Positions 26,385-38,829 of a stretch of 64,000 nucleotides of DNA are shown here, piece by piece. A program made the position numbers and the translations under genes. Source of the stretch: Diatrype stigma (lineage: Eukaryota; Ascomycota; Sordariomycetes; Xylariales; Diatrypaceae); the NCBI GenBank assembly GCA_022225965.2, contig JAKJXP020000027.1, forward strand, positions 1 through 64,000. Direction: 5' to 3'. Each line of letters starts with the position of its first letter. The stretch's first letter is position 1. Under the pieces are notes generated by a model that was given only the letters and a program-made list of their open reading frames with translations, was not told the DNA's origin and made no database searches.

Positions 26385-27787
26385 ACGAAAGGCATATAAG
26401 ATGTTTGCGTCGTCGTATTGTTTCGTCGTAGTAAAGTGGAATAGCTCTTAGTCCCCCGCTGCATTGTGGATTACATGGCGATGGCAAGCCGGGGCGCGTG
26501 GGATGAAAGCGGCACGATGCGTAGCAAGTGCTGGGCGGTGGGTGGTGTTACGATGGTACGAGATATACAAAATTTGGGCGTTCACCTTTCAGGGTCCGAG
26601 CTTGTTGTGTCTAAGCATATACGTCGTCGTGGTTTCGGGAACCGGGAGGGTTCGGTTGTACTTTTTCTCTTGATTTTCTCCTGGTTGTTATATTCTTCTC
26701 TTCTCATCTCTGTCGTTTGCATGGTAGGTGGGTAAACTTTTATAGCGGGTTGGCACGGAAACGAATGAATGCGTTCAGTCCAGCCCTTTCTCGAGAAGCC
26801 CTGGGCTTTCTTGGAAAGGGTTCATGACGCTAGGTTTTTTCTACTCGTTGGCAACTTCTCTGAATGTATATATACCCTATATACCCCCTCGCCTTCTTTT
26901 CTCTTCCAAGCCCATCAAGGGGTTTGCCTATGTACCTTCCGCGTGCTATACATCCTGTCTTCCTTCCGACACGAAACCATGCATACTACTACATAGCTAG
27001 GTAGGTAGATAGAAGCATCTTGACACAAGAAGGACCTATATACGGGGTCTTCGTGTGTGGTCTGTTTACGTTCGTTCTCTTATAAACAACGAGGACGTGT
27101 TGATGCTCTATTCACTATTGAACACACTACACGCACCACATGGGATTTTTACAACATATCGAATTGAACTATGCCCAGATTTATGTGCAAGAAGATATCA
27201 CCCCTACCTACAGACTCCCTTTCCTCTGCGCCGTCTTGCACCCTTCTCCCCTTCCCTCTATGTATGTACGTATGTATAGATATATATGACATGATATGAT
27301 ACCGCAGGCTGCCCAAGATGACAACGCCGGCGACAACGACGATGTTGGTGACGATGATGCTGAATGCTGAATGCTTGAACAAATGCACCCGCAACCCCTT
27401 TCCAAGGTTCGTTCCGCATCCTTCGTTCGACAAGACCAATTTTAAATGGAAGGGGAAAAACAGATCCAATTCCATGATCTTCCGCCAGCCATCCGGTCCG
27501 GCCCACATGCAACAAAACCAACCGGATAAACCAAATGTGAGAAAATGAACACTATGCCAGGTAGATGGATGCATAGATGGATAGGACCTCCACCTGCTCG
27601 ACGCTCATGCTCGCTCGCTTGCTCGCTCGAAACCATCCACCAAGGACCAGGACGGGATGCTGACCCAGACAGACAAGCAATTACACGCAAATATCGCTGT
27701 TTTGCTTTTGTCCAGACGGGGGACATCTCATCTCGACTCGACCCGGCCCCCCTTTCGCACTCCACCTCCACTTTCCTTCTCCTCTCC
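26385..27787. other. 3' region between convergent ron1 and hxk3
   Basis: This contains the 3' flanks of two genes facing each other. It is T-rich near 26640-26720 and 26860-26960. Short frames on both strands have no coding features. Confidence 0.6.
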
Positions 27788-29683
27788 TTAAGCATTCGAC
27801 CCGACGGCGCTCGCGAGCGCCACGGCCGCGCCCAGCAGCGAGCTCTCGACCGCGGGGACGAGGTGGACCGCGGCGCCCCCCTGCCGCAGCAGCAGCCCGT
27901 CCAGGTACTGCTGGCAGTTGGCGCGGTAGCGCGGGTAGTGCTCGATGACGGAGCCGTTGAAGGCGACCTTGGTGGCGGCGGTCTGCTCCACGTTAGCGTC
28001 AGCGTCAGCGTCAGCGTCAGCGGCATCGCCGCGATGCTCGGCCTCGGTCTCGCGCCGCAGCTCCCACAGCGCGAACACGGCGGCCGCGAGGAGCGCGGCC
28101 GCCCGCCGCGTGATCAGCGACGCGAGGTCGCGGACGAAGGCCGTGTCCGAGGCGGTGGGGCGGTGCGGGGAGGACGGGCACGGGTGCTTCGATGCGAAGT
28201 AGGCCGTTGCTGCTTCGAGCGTGGGGGTCGTGTCGCTGCATTTTTTGTCGTGATGGGTTAGTCATTTTTGTATTTTATTTTGTTCTATTTTAATATTTTC
28301 TCGCCCTTTTCCTTTTTTTTTCTCCCTTTTTTTTATTTTTTTTTTCTCGTTCATTTGATAAGGGAAGTGGGGGAGGGGAGAGAAGAACTTACGCTTCTAT
28401 CCTCGACAGCGTCTCGGTGTCGAGCGAGTACGGCTTCTCCAGGGACGGCGGGACCTGCCCGCCCAGCACCCCGGTCGACTCGATGGCCTCGAGGAGCGCG
28501 AGCCGGCAGATCTCGCCGAGGTAGAAGCCGCTGCAGCAGTGCTCGAGGGGCTGGAAGTCGGGGCGCGGGTGGGCGGCGTTCAGAAGCTCGTCCCAGCGCG
28601 TGAGCGGGAGCACGCCCTTGCCGAACATGCTCACCTCGGTGTTGACGATGACGTGGGTGGCGCGCTCGAACCAGCCGGCCGGTCGCCCGCCGTACTTGCT
28701 GCGGTTGAGCGCCGACACGGGCAGGTGCACGGCGATGTTCGAGCCCGTCCCCAGGATCAGCCCGAAGTGCGTCGACGCGTGCACGTACGCCTGCGACAGC
28801 AGCGCCGCCGTACCGTCGTTGACGATGGCCCCGAGCTCCACCTCCAGGCCCTGCTTCCTGCACGCGAACTTGATGAGCTCGCCCAGGTCCTGGCCGAGGA
28901 GGCCCTTCGTCGCAAGGAAGCCCTTGCCCATCCCCAGGAGGAGACCGCCCCCTAACGATGTTTGTCTGATTTGGCGCTTTTAGCAATGGCTCGTGTAGTT
29001 GGAAAAGGAGTGTGAGGTGGTGATGGTGGTGAGCAGGACAGAATGACTTACTCCACGGGGAAACTCCATGCTAGGCCCATCGGCATAGGACCTTGCGTGG
29101 CTCTAGGCTCTTTGCTCAATACTTCGTGTATCCGAGTGGCCAACCAGTCGAAGAACGCCATGCCCTCCAGCTCTTTGACATCCGGGGTGATCTTGAACGT
29201 CGATATCTGCACGATCTCGGCCTCCCGCCCGCTCGCCGCCCGCCCCCTGAGCTCCACCAGCGCCACTCTCAGGGTCGATCCGCCCACGTCGAGGGCGAGG
29301 TACTGGCCCGTCTCCTGGCCGGTCGGGAGCAGGTGGTTGAAGGACGGCAGCATGTTCTCGCCGCAGATCTGCAGCCGCTCCCGGAACTGGGCCTTCAGCC
29401 CGTCGGCGAACCTCCGCAGGCCGTCGCCGTCGATGGGCCCCAGCAGCCGCTCCTCGGCCTCCCGCAAGAAGTCCTCGACGCTCCGCGGCGGCGGCCGGGC
29501 CGTCGCGTGCCCGTTAGTACCGGCGGTGGCGGTGGTATTGGTGGCATGGCGCTCTTTTATCGAATTAGGACTACTCCACAACGCAAACAGGGCTTGTAAG
29601 AAAGACCTCCCACGAATGAACGACTTGAACGCCGCCAGCAATGCTCTTCGTAACGTAGTCATTGCAGAAGTGAGCGGCTGCAT
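27788..29683 (-). CDS. hxk3: Hexokinase-family sugar kinase, probable N-acetylglucosamine kinase
   Basis: Three exons: 29683-29052, 28965-28393, 28235-27788; 550 aa. In this cluster it most likely phosphorylates GlcNAc to GlcNAc-6-P using ATP. Hexokinase landmarks are present: the phosphate-1 loop LALDVGGSTLRVALVEL, the sugar-binding WSFPVEQTS split by intron 1, LLLGMGKGF, the catalytic-Asp loop VNDGTAALLSQAY, and the adenosine-side LILGTGSNIAV. The glucose-kinase form of these motifs (DLGGTNFR, NDTVGT) is altered, which fits a changed sugar specificity (inference). The N-terminus has a hydrophobic stretch and a Thr/Ala-rich insert. The C-terminal exon carries an Asp-Ala repeat from a hexamer expansion. 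Very high third-position GC. It points away from dam1 and towards ron1. Confidence 0.92.
27992..28021. repeat. Hexamer repeat (GCTGAC/GTCAGC) inside hxk3 coding sequence
   Basis: About five copies of a 6-bp unit, read on the minus strand as alternating Ala-Asp codons, in the last exon between the helix ending ETEAEHRG and the strand TKVAFNGS. It adds a flexible acidic loop to the kinase and is a likely site of length variation. Confidence 0.9.
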
Positions 29684-32598
29684 GACACGGAGGGAGGGGA
29701 GAGGGTATAAGGGCGTGTGAAGAGGCGGCGGTGTTTAAGTAATTAAGCTAGAATTATATACAGCAGAGATAGGTAGGCTGAGAACAGCCAGATCCTAAAA
29801 CCGAGCTGTACAGGCGATGGTATGTTTCAGAGAGTCAAGAAGTGCCCATACCCCGGAGGAAGGATAGCGACGAGACGACGGATCGAGACGTTGCCAGTCC
29901 CAGGGCCCCGGGAAAGTCCAACTTTCTCGTATCGACGGTAAATATGCCTAGAGCGGGAACGAATGAAACATAACAAGGTAGCTAGCTACACGTTGGACCT
30001 GTGCGTCCCCGATAAACAAAGACGGTCCAGGCCAAGGGCAGAGGTCGAGCACGCAAGGTACCAGCTGGGGCCAATGAGTGACAGAGGTTGCCAACTTCCG
30101 CAAGAGTAGGAGCGAATGACAATCCGGGGAGGGGACCAGCGATGGGCTGGCTTCTCTGGTCTGCCCGAAGGGGATAATGTTAAAAGAGCGGTTGCGTTGG
30201 ATTGGCAGGCGGGACAGGGCAGGACAGGGAAGGGTAACAAGCACAAGACTGGAACAAGACTGGACTGGACAGGTAGAACGAGTGTGGCTTCAAGCGTGTA
30301 AGTTGACAGGCTGCGTGGGGGAGGGACGGGGACCCAGGCTTGGGGAAACTGGACGCTTGCTATGTAGGCTGAGACTCCATCAGGCGGCCATGGGTTGTAA
30401 ATCTACAGAGGCATAGACGCAGAGATGGGGGAGGTGTGTTTTGTTTCTTCTTTCGCTTCTTTCCTTCCTTCCTTCTTTTTTTCTCTTCGTGTTCTTTTTT
30501 TGTCCCAAGCCGATCGCCCTACGGAGTGAGAAGGTTGTGTGTGTGAGAGAGTGAGTGTGTGTGGCGTGGCGTGGCCTCGCAACGCAACCGCAACGCAACG
30601 AAACAGAGAGCGATGGTAGTATGGCAGACTGGTGGTAGTCAGGAAAGTGTGTAAGTCCTTTCTTACTAACTACGTGCATACATACGACCGGCTACTACCC
30701 TAGGCAGGTGACTTCTTGGCCCGACTACTACTAGGGGCCGCGTCGCATATGGTAGGGTAGGTAACAAAAGCATGTAGGATCAACTATGGAGTCTCGATGG
30801 AGCCCGGGCGTCTGTTACTGCTGTTATTGGGGACGGTGGTAGTATGCGTGGTATAGGTAGTAGTGAGAGCAGTTACATGCGTAATGCGTGTGGGTATGAG
30901 TGTGAGTGTGAATGCGAGGTGAGTGAGTGTGAGTGTGAGTGTGAGTGAGCGTGTGTGTGTATGTGTGTGTCAATAGGTACTAGTTAACTATGGTATGGGC
31001 ATGTAGAACGGGAATACGCTATCAGGCTATGTGTCTTGAGCATAACAGGCAGTTAATGTTGCCTGGTTGTCTTACACTGACTGATACACTGATACCGGCG
31101 CTTGTTCACAACGGACGGGTAGTAGCCCCATGATGTAACGTTGTAGGAACGTCGTCTCCTAACCGCTAGCTCGGTATATTCCAACATCCATTATCCATTA
31201 ACTTCGGTATCCATTATCGAGACTTGTCAAATCCGTCAAGGATCGCTCCCGCACTAGCCACACCTTCCCCCCTGACCCCTGACCCCTGCCCAGTCGATCA
31301 TGGTTCCAGCTCGCCCCGTTCGCTCCCAGCACCAGCCACACGGATCGTCAACCTTAGCCTTGCTTGGCATTCGCAAGTGGCGTTGTGTGCGTGGGTTGGT
31401 GGTGGGTTAAGATTGGGCGGCATTGGCCTTCGAGTCCTCACAGTTATCGATGTCCGGACTGCTGCCAGAAGACCTTCACTCAAAGCTTCTTTACAAGCTG
31501 AGCTCTTCAGGCATACGCATACGCATCGTTACTCGCACACTTACCAATGTTATTGTTACGTAATAAATAAGGAGCTGGACAGATGTATATGTAGACAGAC
31601 TAGCCGGCTAGTTAGTCCATGACATGCATAGATCGACACCAGCCAGAAACGGTTGCGAATTCTCAAGGTGCTAGTGGTAGCCAATATCATGTCCTATGTG
31701 TCTCATGAGATGTATACCGCGCCAGTGACCACAGTAGTGTGGCATCTGGGCGTGGGTATCTGGGTCTGGTAGTATAGGCTATTCCCGTTCGCCTTGCGGC
31801 TCTGTTACATCTGAGGTCATCCTCTAGAAGCGCAAAGGGGGGGCCACAGGATCCTCCACGTGCTGAAGTCGCCTTTGCCAATGCGGATGCCAATCGCCAA
31901 TGCGGCAGTGCGGCGCGAACCCTCAGATCTTAATGACAGGACGCCATCCATGCTTATTCATATCCGAACCTCCGCATCCGAGTCTCTACCAAGATGGCCC
32001 TCTCTCTCATCTCACGGCTCGATAGCCGATGCTCGAATGAGATACGGCCATGTCATGAGACATATTCGTCGCCTTGAGCGGTTGGGTCGATCCTACAAGA
32101 AGGTCGACTAAGGAGCCAATAAGATCCCCAGACGGTCTGGTTCCAGTCACTCCGCCGAGAGAGGCAAATACAACGTTCAGGAGCTTGCCCCCTACGGGGG
32201 TGGGCACACACATGTGTGAGCTCACACCTGCTTGGGTGGGGAAAGCTCCAAAGCTCCAGAGCTCCGGGCAAACGTTCCATTCCATCTTATCTGACCCTAC
32301 CGCAATGGCAGAATGGGCGTCATACCAGGCCATATCAGGCCGAGCTACAGGTTGCCGACCTTTAATGTTGAATGCCGTCCCCGTGGTAGCGCCTCATAAT
32401 GGCGAAGCCGCCGGCACCATCGGCAGCTCTCTATTACACCCTCCTTCGTCTTCAAGTGAAGACTCTGCAAAGGAACAGTCGCAAAGCAAACTATCCTGCA
32501 CTGCACCACAATCGATTCGGCCTCACTGCATACCTCAATCTATAGCAATCTATTACGACCCCTCAGTTGCATTTCCTCCCTTTCCGGCATAAGTCAAG
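29684..32598. promoter_or_regulatory. Divergent hxk3/dam1 intergenic region, repeat-rich
   Basis: This 2.9 kb lies between the start codons of hxk3 (minus) and dam1 (plus). It holds a GTGAG/GTGTGA array (30888-30970), pyrimidine runs near 30450-30500, and CCATTATCCATTA duplications near 31188-31215. The frame 32074-32592 just before dam1 is low-complexity, has no start-proximal features of a gene, and probably reads through the dam1 promoter and leader. No gene supported. Confidence 0.55.
30888..30970. repeat. GTGAG / GTGTGAGT simple-repeat tract
   Basis: Imperfect microsatellite of GTGA, GTGTGA and GT units, about 80 bp, in the hxk3/dam1 intergenic region. Confidence 0.9.
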
Positions 32599-33882
32599 AT
32601 GAGGCTCATTATCCGCGACGATGCTGAGACTGCCAGCACCTACGTAGCCGGCTATATCGTCGACAGGATCAACCACTATTCCCCTACCTCTTCACACCCT
32701 TTCGTGCTTGGCCTGCCTACCGGCTCAAGCCCTCTCGGCGTATACAAGATACTAGTGGAGAAGTACAAGGCTGGACTTGTTAGTGCTCACCAAGCAAATA
32801 CCATCCATCCTAAGACTGTCTATCACTAACAGCCTATATCAAGGTCTCGTTTGAGAATGTCGTCACCTTCAACATGGTAAGTTGCCATAACGTTACAACG
32901 TTGTGAGATCTGCCATCCTAATGCCGAGGTAGGATGAGTACGTTGGCATCCCTCGGGACCACCCCGAGAGCTACCACTCGTTTATGTGGAAGCACTTCTT
33001 CTCTCACGTCAACGTGAAGCCCCACAACGTCAACATCCTGAACGGCAATGCTCCCAACCTCGAGGCGGAGTGCGTCGAGTATGAGGCCAAGATCAAGCGT
33101 TGCGGTGGCATCGACCTCTTCCTGGGCGGCATCGGAGAAGATGGCCATATCGCCTTCAACGAGCCCGGCTCGAGCCTGGCCTCGAGGACCCGTGTCAAGA
33201 CGCTGGCCTACGACACCATCCTCGCCAACTCCCGGTTCTTCGACAACGACATCGAGAAGGTCCCTAAGATGGCCCTGACGGTCGGGGTCCAGACCGTCCT
33301 CGAGGCGAGGGAGGTCGTCATTATCATCCTCGGCGCCCGCAAGGCTCTCGCTCTGCAGAAGTGCATTGAGCAGGGTGTCAACCACATGTGGACGTTGTCC
33401 AGTCTCCAATTACATCCTCACCCCATGATCGTGTGCGACGAAGATGCGACGCTTGAGCTGCAGGTCAAGACTGTCAAGGTAAGCAAAAGAAGCATGGAAA
33501 CCGACGATCTATAGTCCCCGCTCACTGGCTAACACCCCCTTCTTTGAATCAGTACTTCAAGAGTATCGAGAAGGTCGCGAAGGCGCAGGGATTCGAGCAG
33601 ATCCTGCCTTCGTCGATCCGGACAGGCACCAAGGTGATCCCCAGAACAGTGGTCGAGGAACCGCAATCGCCAACCATCCAGTCCCCCACCATCCTAGCGC
33701 CACAGCCCATGACTTCCCGGCTGCTGCGCGCAACCCCGGCCACCGAGTACCCGGTGCGGTCTGTCTCTCCGGATCTGGTCCCGGACCGCATGGCCGACCG
33801 GGTCGGCGTGCCAGACCTTGCCAGGAGACTGACGCCTAACCCGGAGCAACAGCAGCACCGAGTTGCTAGTGTCGGAGCATAG
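32599..33882 (+). CDS. dam1: Glucosamine-6-phosphate deaminase (isomerase/deaminase)
   Basis: Four exons: 32599-32778, 32844-32876 (33 bp, 11 codons), 32933-33478, 33553-33882; 362 aa. It converts GlcN-6-P to fructose-6-P and ammonia, the last step that feeds GlcNAc into glycolysis. NagB signatures are clear: [13 protein letters not shown], the catalytic Asp72 in [17 protein letters not shown], and [17 protein letters not shown]. With this exon model the active-site residues fall at D72, D141, H143 and E148, the same numbers as in E. coli NagB, which supports the micro-exon. The core ends near residue 285. A 75-residue C-terminal extension rich in SPT, Pro and Arg follows and is absent from bacterial enzymes. 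It is divergent from hxk3 and closes the GlcNAc block on the right. Confidence 0.97.
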
Positions 33883-36607
33883 GTAGATACATCGCGACGC
33901 CTGCGGGCCGCAAGTGAGAATCTCCGACTCTTCCTTCTTAGGGTGTTAGAATTGTTCAGGCGTTTGGAGAGTGACGATTCATTTCTTCCCTTCTTCTCTT
34001 CTTGTATCTCATTGCCACTAGTTATATTATACACAACGAGGTTCTGGTTATCCCATGGATCTCTACCTAGGCTAGGTTTGGAAAAGTAGGCGACGGGGGG
34101 GCATGAATTCAAAGACTGTCACTGTTAAGATTTGTATTTTCAACCACGAGGAACGCTCAGAGACTTGACATATTTCACGGCGTAGTGTGAGAGGGACTAC
34201 TTACTTCGGAATACTACACAGTTTTGATGGTCTTTTTCAGGTTGTACAGGGCGTTCGAGTCACTCACTGTGTGACGGGGATTGGTAACGACGTTTTATGA
34301 GAGCTGCTTTATTGTAGGTACAGTCATGGATAACGATACCCAAATATTAATGTGTTTGGGCGGGATTCAATCTCGTGATCGCCTGAAGGCTCGCTGCTGT
34401 CCCTCCCACCAATGCTTCTCTCTCTCTCTCTCTTCAGCCCCGGCTCCGCACGTTCACAACCCACTCTCCTCCCCCCATAGTACGGCGGCGGGCCGCCTGC
34501 TCCACATCACGACCGGCATTCGATATGTGATATGCATGTAGCGCAGCTCCGTCACGGCCAATGGCGTCGTCGGAGACGAATATTTCGAGCTATCTGTTTA
34601 CATACCTCGACAGCGACCGGCGTTCACGCCGCGAGGTCGCACCACGACAACCAGCGCCATTGCTGGTTGCAGCGGATTGCTTCTCAACGCCTACGGGCTC
34701 TAGATGCTGTAGCTAGGTACGAAATGGAGTCTTCTGTGTAGATAGACTCATCTACGGGCGGGATCGTAGTCACGCATATGACTATGTAGGTAGTGGTCTG
34801 CACGTTGTGTTCAAAGGTAGCAAGCAGCAGTAGACAGCCAAAGAGCTAGCGCAAGTAATAACATTAGAGGGTAACTAATTGGTCCTTCGATCTTCCATAG
34901 GTTTTCCCTAGTATACGAAATGTCAGATCGCACACTTGGTAGCTACCTATTTGGTAATGTGGCACAGTGATGCATACATAAATAAATAAATAGATATAAG
35001 TGTGGATAGTGTCAGCAGCGAGAGGTTTGCGCGCCGCAGTTCGTTCAGCGAAATAGGAAGGTTGCTTGCTAGAGAGGTTGCGCCGCAGCTCACTTCCGCG
35101 CCGCACCGCAGGGAGTCATTATTTGACAACCCTCGCCAAGTTACAGCATGATCCCCGACTTTCCTCATGTAGCATATTGAAGGCACCAACAGACCCGAGA
35201 TACGGGTTGGTGTTTTCCCTTGTAGTTTAGGTTTTTGCTGACGGGCAGCTAGTTTAAACAAAGGTCACTTACAGCGAGGTATGGTCGATCTCGGAGCCGA
35301 TCCAACGGAGTACGGCCGGGGCGTGTTTCAGGGCCCCCCTGTACGATGTAAGACCGTACCATATACCAGGTAGTATTTCTGTAGATTCAATTACCTACGT
35401 AGCATCGGTTCCGGGCCAATGCGTGGTGCTTACCTCGTGAGAGCCGTCGCGATGACGTCAAAGTATCGATGTTGCGGGATGTATCTGAGTATTGCAATAG
35501 TGGTAGACTATCTGGACAGTATGAGGATAATGGTGCGTTCCGTAACACTGGGACTCATAATACTTCAGACTCATCTCATATGGAGGCCTAACATAGCGGT
35601 AGCATGAACGTTGCATGTACTATTCAATGAAGTAGATGGAAAAAGTGAATAGGTCGCTTCATGAAGGCCAGACTGACATTGGTGTTCACTCTGGAACGCA
35701 ACGACATGCTGGGTTGTAGGCACTTGATAGTGATATGAGGTAGTTAACTACAGTTGTTAGGCTCTTGCTAGAGTGTCGATGTGTATCAATATATCTTATA
35801 TGTATCGGCGTTAGATTACGAGTACCACAATAGTCGCTGGATATACTTGGTACATGTTGATTATCCCTTCAATAGAGGGAGTAGACCGGGCAAGTTCAGG
35901 GAATGTTTGATATTCCCAGAAGTAAACAACCATTGGCTTTAGCCAAGTAGAAAATTGCTTGTTGTGTACTTAATGGGCATCGATTTCTTTGGTGGTTCAG
36001 TCCCACGATATTAAAGCATAGTTCTCGGCCTTCGCTATGATCTAACGTCCCCCTTCATGCTGATTCGTTGGTAAAGGTATAAGTCCGATGCATCGTCGGA
36101 GGGTGACATGTTCACGTGTTATATATTGCCTTGTAAAAGTATAACTGAGCCTAGCACACCCACGAATCACCAGGAAGAGGGATCGTACGAAGGTCGCTTC
36201 GCGAGAGCAGTTATGAAAAAGCATATTGGATAGTTCAAGCCTACGCCACCAGAGCCACACGTCCAGGGGCACCCATTTGTTGATACTTAAACATTACTAA
36301 CTAAACGCCGTCAGGAACAGCAGACCCCTATGTGATGTAGACACTGGTCACTACTCTTTCAACAAACGCCGCAACGACCGGCTGCCCCCAGCCTCTCCCA
36401 GCCTCCACACAATGACTAGAATCACTCGTGCGGTGTTTCTCATCCCAATAAAACATCCCGTCGAAACCTAGGTATAGAACTCCTCGACTAAACCGCCAAC
36501 TCCGGCGCTCCCAGTAAACCAATGAATACGATGAACCAAGAACAACAATAACAAAACACAGTCAATGGAAACAGATGCTCGCGTGTCTTCTCCTAAGTGA
36601 GCGACCC
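33883..36607. other. Intergenic region right of the GlcNAc block, no gene supported
   Basis: This lies between the dam1 stop and the stop of the minus-strand gene ending at 36608. The stretch 35400-36050 is noticeably AT-richer than its surroundings, with many short stop-laden frames. I looked at GGGATTCAATCTC near 34366 as a tRNA T-arm and could not build a tRNA around it. No gene or element recognised. Confidence 0.55.
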
Positions 36608-38829
36608 TCAAGTGGCTATATCTCGTAGCGAGGAGATAGTCATCCGCTTCTGGGCCTGCTTGGCAGCCCATTCGCGGCTTCGCTGGCGTGACCTCTCGGC
36701 GGCCTCCTCTCTTGCTAGTTTTGCCAGCATTTCACGCTGTTTCTTTTCGCGCGCTCGCTCTTCGGAGAACGAGTTGTCTCTCTTGTATATTGTCTGGCCC
36801 CGGAGACGTTGCTGCTCAAGATCCTCAGCCGATAGCATGCTTCTCTTGCCACTTCCCGTGGAACTAGCATGGGATGCGGCTCGAGCGAGACGGGGTGCAT
36901 CCGACTCAGCATGAAGTCCTCGGCCACGGGGCTGCGATGCACTCATCGTGCTAGAGAGCGGCGCTCGCGCACTGGTGTGAAAGGCACTCTTGCTGGGGCT
37001 TAAAGAAGCTGACTTTGAGACGGTATTTTCAGCTGTGCCAGTCTTGTTTTGTTGACGGGCTCGACTAGCGACTGTTTCGCGAGGGTAAGAATTGGGGGTA
37101 GCACTTGACCGAATTGGCCTTGCCTTGAACTCCCGTCGCTTCCGTTCCTCTTCATCCTGCGCCCTCAGCTGAGCCTCATGCTCTTCACGCTTCCGCCGCG
37201 AGATAGCTTCACCAGGAAGCTCAAAGGTAGGTCGAGTAGGTGTCCTGGCCGACTTGGTCCGCCGTAGACTTGACGCTTGGGCTGCTGACTTCGATGCTTG
37301 TTCCGCCGCGGCTTGCATCGCGGCGCGGGCTTCCCGTTTCTCTTTGAGTCTTCGTGCAGTCGCATCGCCGGGCAGCTCAAATGAGGATGGAATAGTGGGC
37401 GGCTTTGTAGACTTAACAGGCGGTTTTGGCGGGTTAAGGCTTGCCGGGCGTGTCACCGCCTTCTGCTTGAAAGAAGGAGACTGTACCAGTGGCTTCTCCT
37501 TACCCCTGGCCTCACAAGAGCCCGGGTCGAGGAAAGTCATAGACGCCGACTTGCGTATCGAAGGCGTCCGCTTGATCTCGGTTGTAGACTTGTCCCTGGC
37601 AGTGGCAGAGCCTGTCTTCAGCATAGTACTACGCTTTGGCTGTGGTGTTGTGGCCTTTACGTCGTGATTGATGGATGCACCTAGTGCATCATTTGGTGGC
37701 CTTCTGGCAGTGGATTTTCGGTTTCCCTTGGAGGAAACCCGGTGGAAATGGGCGGCCTGGTCAAATTCCTCTAGCTGGTCCTCTAACTCGTCGAGTGCTT
37801 CTACGGAGTCTTCGATCCGGGAAAACCGCCTTGAGGGCGACATTGATGTAGCAATGCTCACGGGACTACCATGCTCCCCATTGGAATTGACCGTAGATGG
37901 CGTAAATTGTATGAGCTCATCCTCATGAGAAGCGACTAGTATTTTCTTCGGTGTAGACTTTTCTTTGCAAGCCTCCGGAGGGACGACATCTTGTTCTGAT
38001 GGTCGCAACTCCATCTGCAGCGGCTCCTCGTCCTCATCTATAGGAGTGACGAGAAGCACATACGTACCTGCCGCCGCGCCCTTCATAGAGCTGTCCTGTG
38101 GCGGTTGCTTCGGGGATGGGAAAAGGTTACAGCCAAAGTAGACTTTCTGCAATCCAGTTCGAGCGACTGACGGTGCGTTGATACTATGAGGATTGCCAGT
38201 CGATTGCATGGGAAACCCAACTAGTAAAACCCATTCAAATTGGCCGTCCCGATGCTTCGCAAGCTGCTCCTCGGCCGAAGGGATATTGCAGGCGGCTTTG
38301 GATAAGGGATGATCTGCGAACTGGGTAGCTACGATGCGATCCGAGTTAGTATTATGCTCCCATCTGCAAGGAGAGAAGACACATGGTTCGAGCTACTGGA
38401 GCAATAATTACCTGAAAGCTGGAGATAACGCTGGGTGGAAGCAGCCAACGTCGGATTACTCTCTATAGGTTTCAGCGAACCCGGAGATTCACCCTCGCCT
38501 TCAGGGACAGTCTGGAGAGGGCAAAATGTATCGGGAGCAACGGTCGGCCGCGTCAATCGGTATTTATACTTAGGTTGGGCTGGATTAAGCTGACGGTTCT
38601 CATTGGATACATGAGAGTGGACTTGGGGGTGGGAGTGAGATTCTCGACCGATGGATGAACTCGTGGCGCTCTGGCGATTTTGTGACTGCCCAACAGAAAC
38701 CTGGCGAAGAGCAGCGAAACGGTCGTTGTTCAATGCATATGTATCTCCATCGTCTCCGGATTCCTGGTCGCCGAAGATGTTGAATCCGGCGGCTCGAGAT
38801 TCTGAGGCTCTACCCATGTCGCCTATCAT
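36608..38829 (-). CDS. Basic, disordered protein with two FELPG repeats and a TPX2-like FKARP motif, unknown function
   Basis: Two exons: 38829-38412 and 38328-36608, intron 38411-38329 (83 bp) with a perfect TACTAAC branch 18 nt before the TAG acceptor; about 712 aa. A nearer acceptor (after CTTGCAG) would hit a stop at once, so the distal one was chosen. The protein is mostly disordered and rich in Ser, Arg and Lys. Two related segments begin FELPGDATARRLKEKREAR and FELPGEAISRRKREEHEAQ. The second runs into EERKRREFKARPIR, which resembles the FKARP motif of TPX2/microtubule-binding proteins. The C-terminus (about 610-705) is a charged helix with repeated RAREKKQREMLAKLAREEA character. A role at microtubules is possible but is an inference; I cannot name an orthologue. 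The neighbouring genes dad2 and sgo1 also act in chromosome segregation. Confidence 0.78.

Noticed and set aside
27545..29599. Several plus-strand frames of 85-238 codons
   Set aside because: They mirror the hxk3 exons on the opposite strand and have Arg/Ala/Gly-skewed composition.
32074..32592. 172-codon frame upstream of dam1
   Set aside because: It ends just before the dam1 start, has low-complexity Pro/Ser composition and no family likeness; probably promoter and leader sequence.
34340..34395. tRNA T-arm-like GGGATTCAATCTC
   Set aside because: No matching acceptor, D or anticodon arms could be formed around it.
38364..38411. 48-bp intron alternative in the gene at 38829-36608
   Set aside because: Its use leads at once to a stop in frame. 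The acceptor at 38329, with a TACTAAC branch, keeps the frame open into the main exon.
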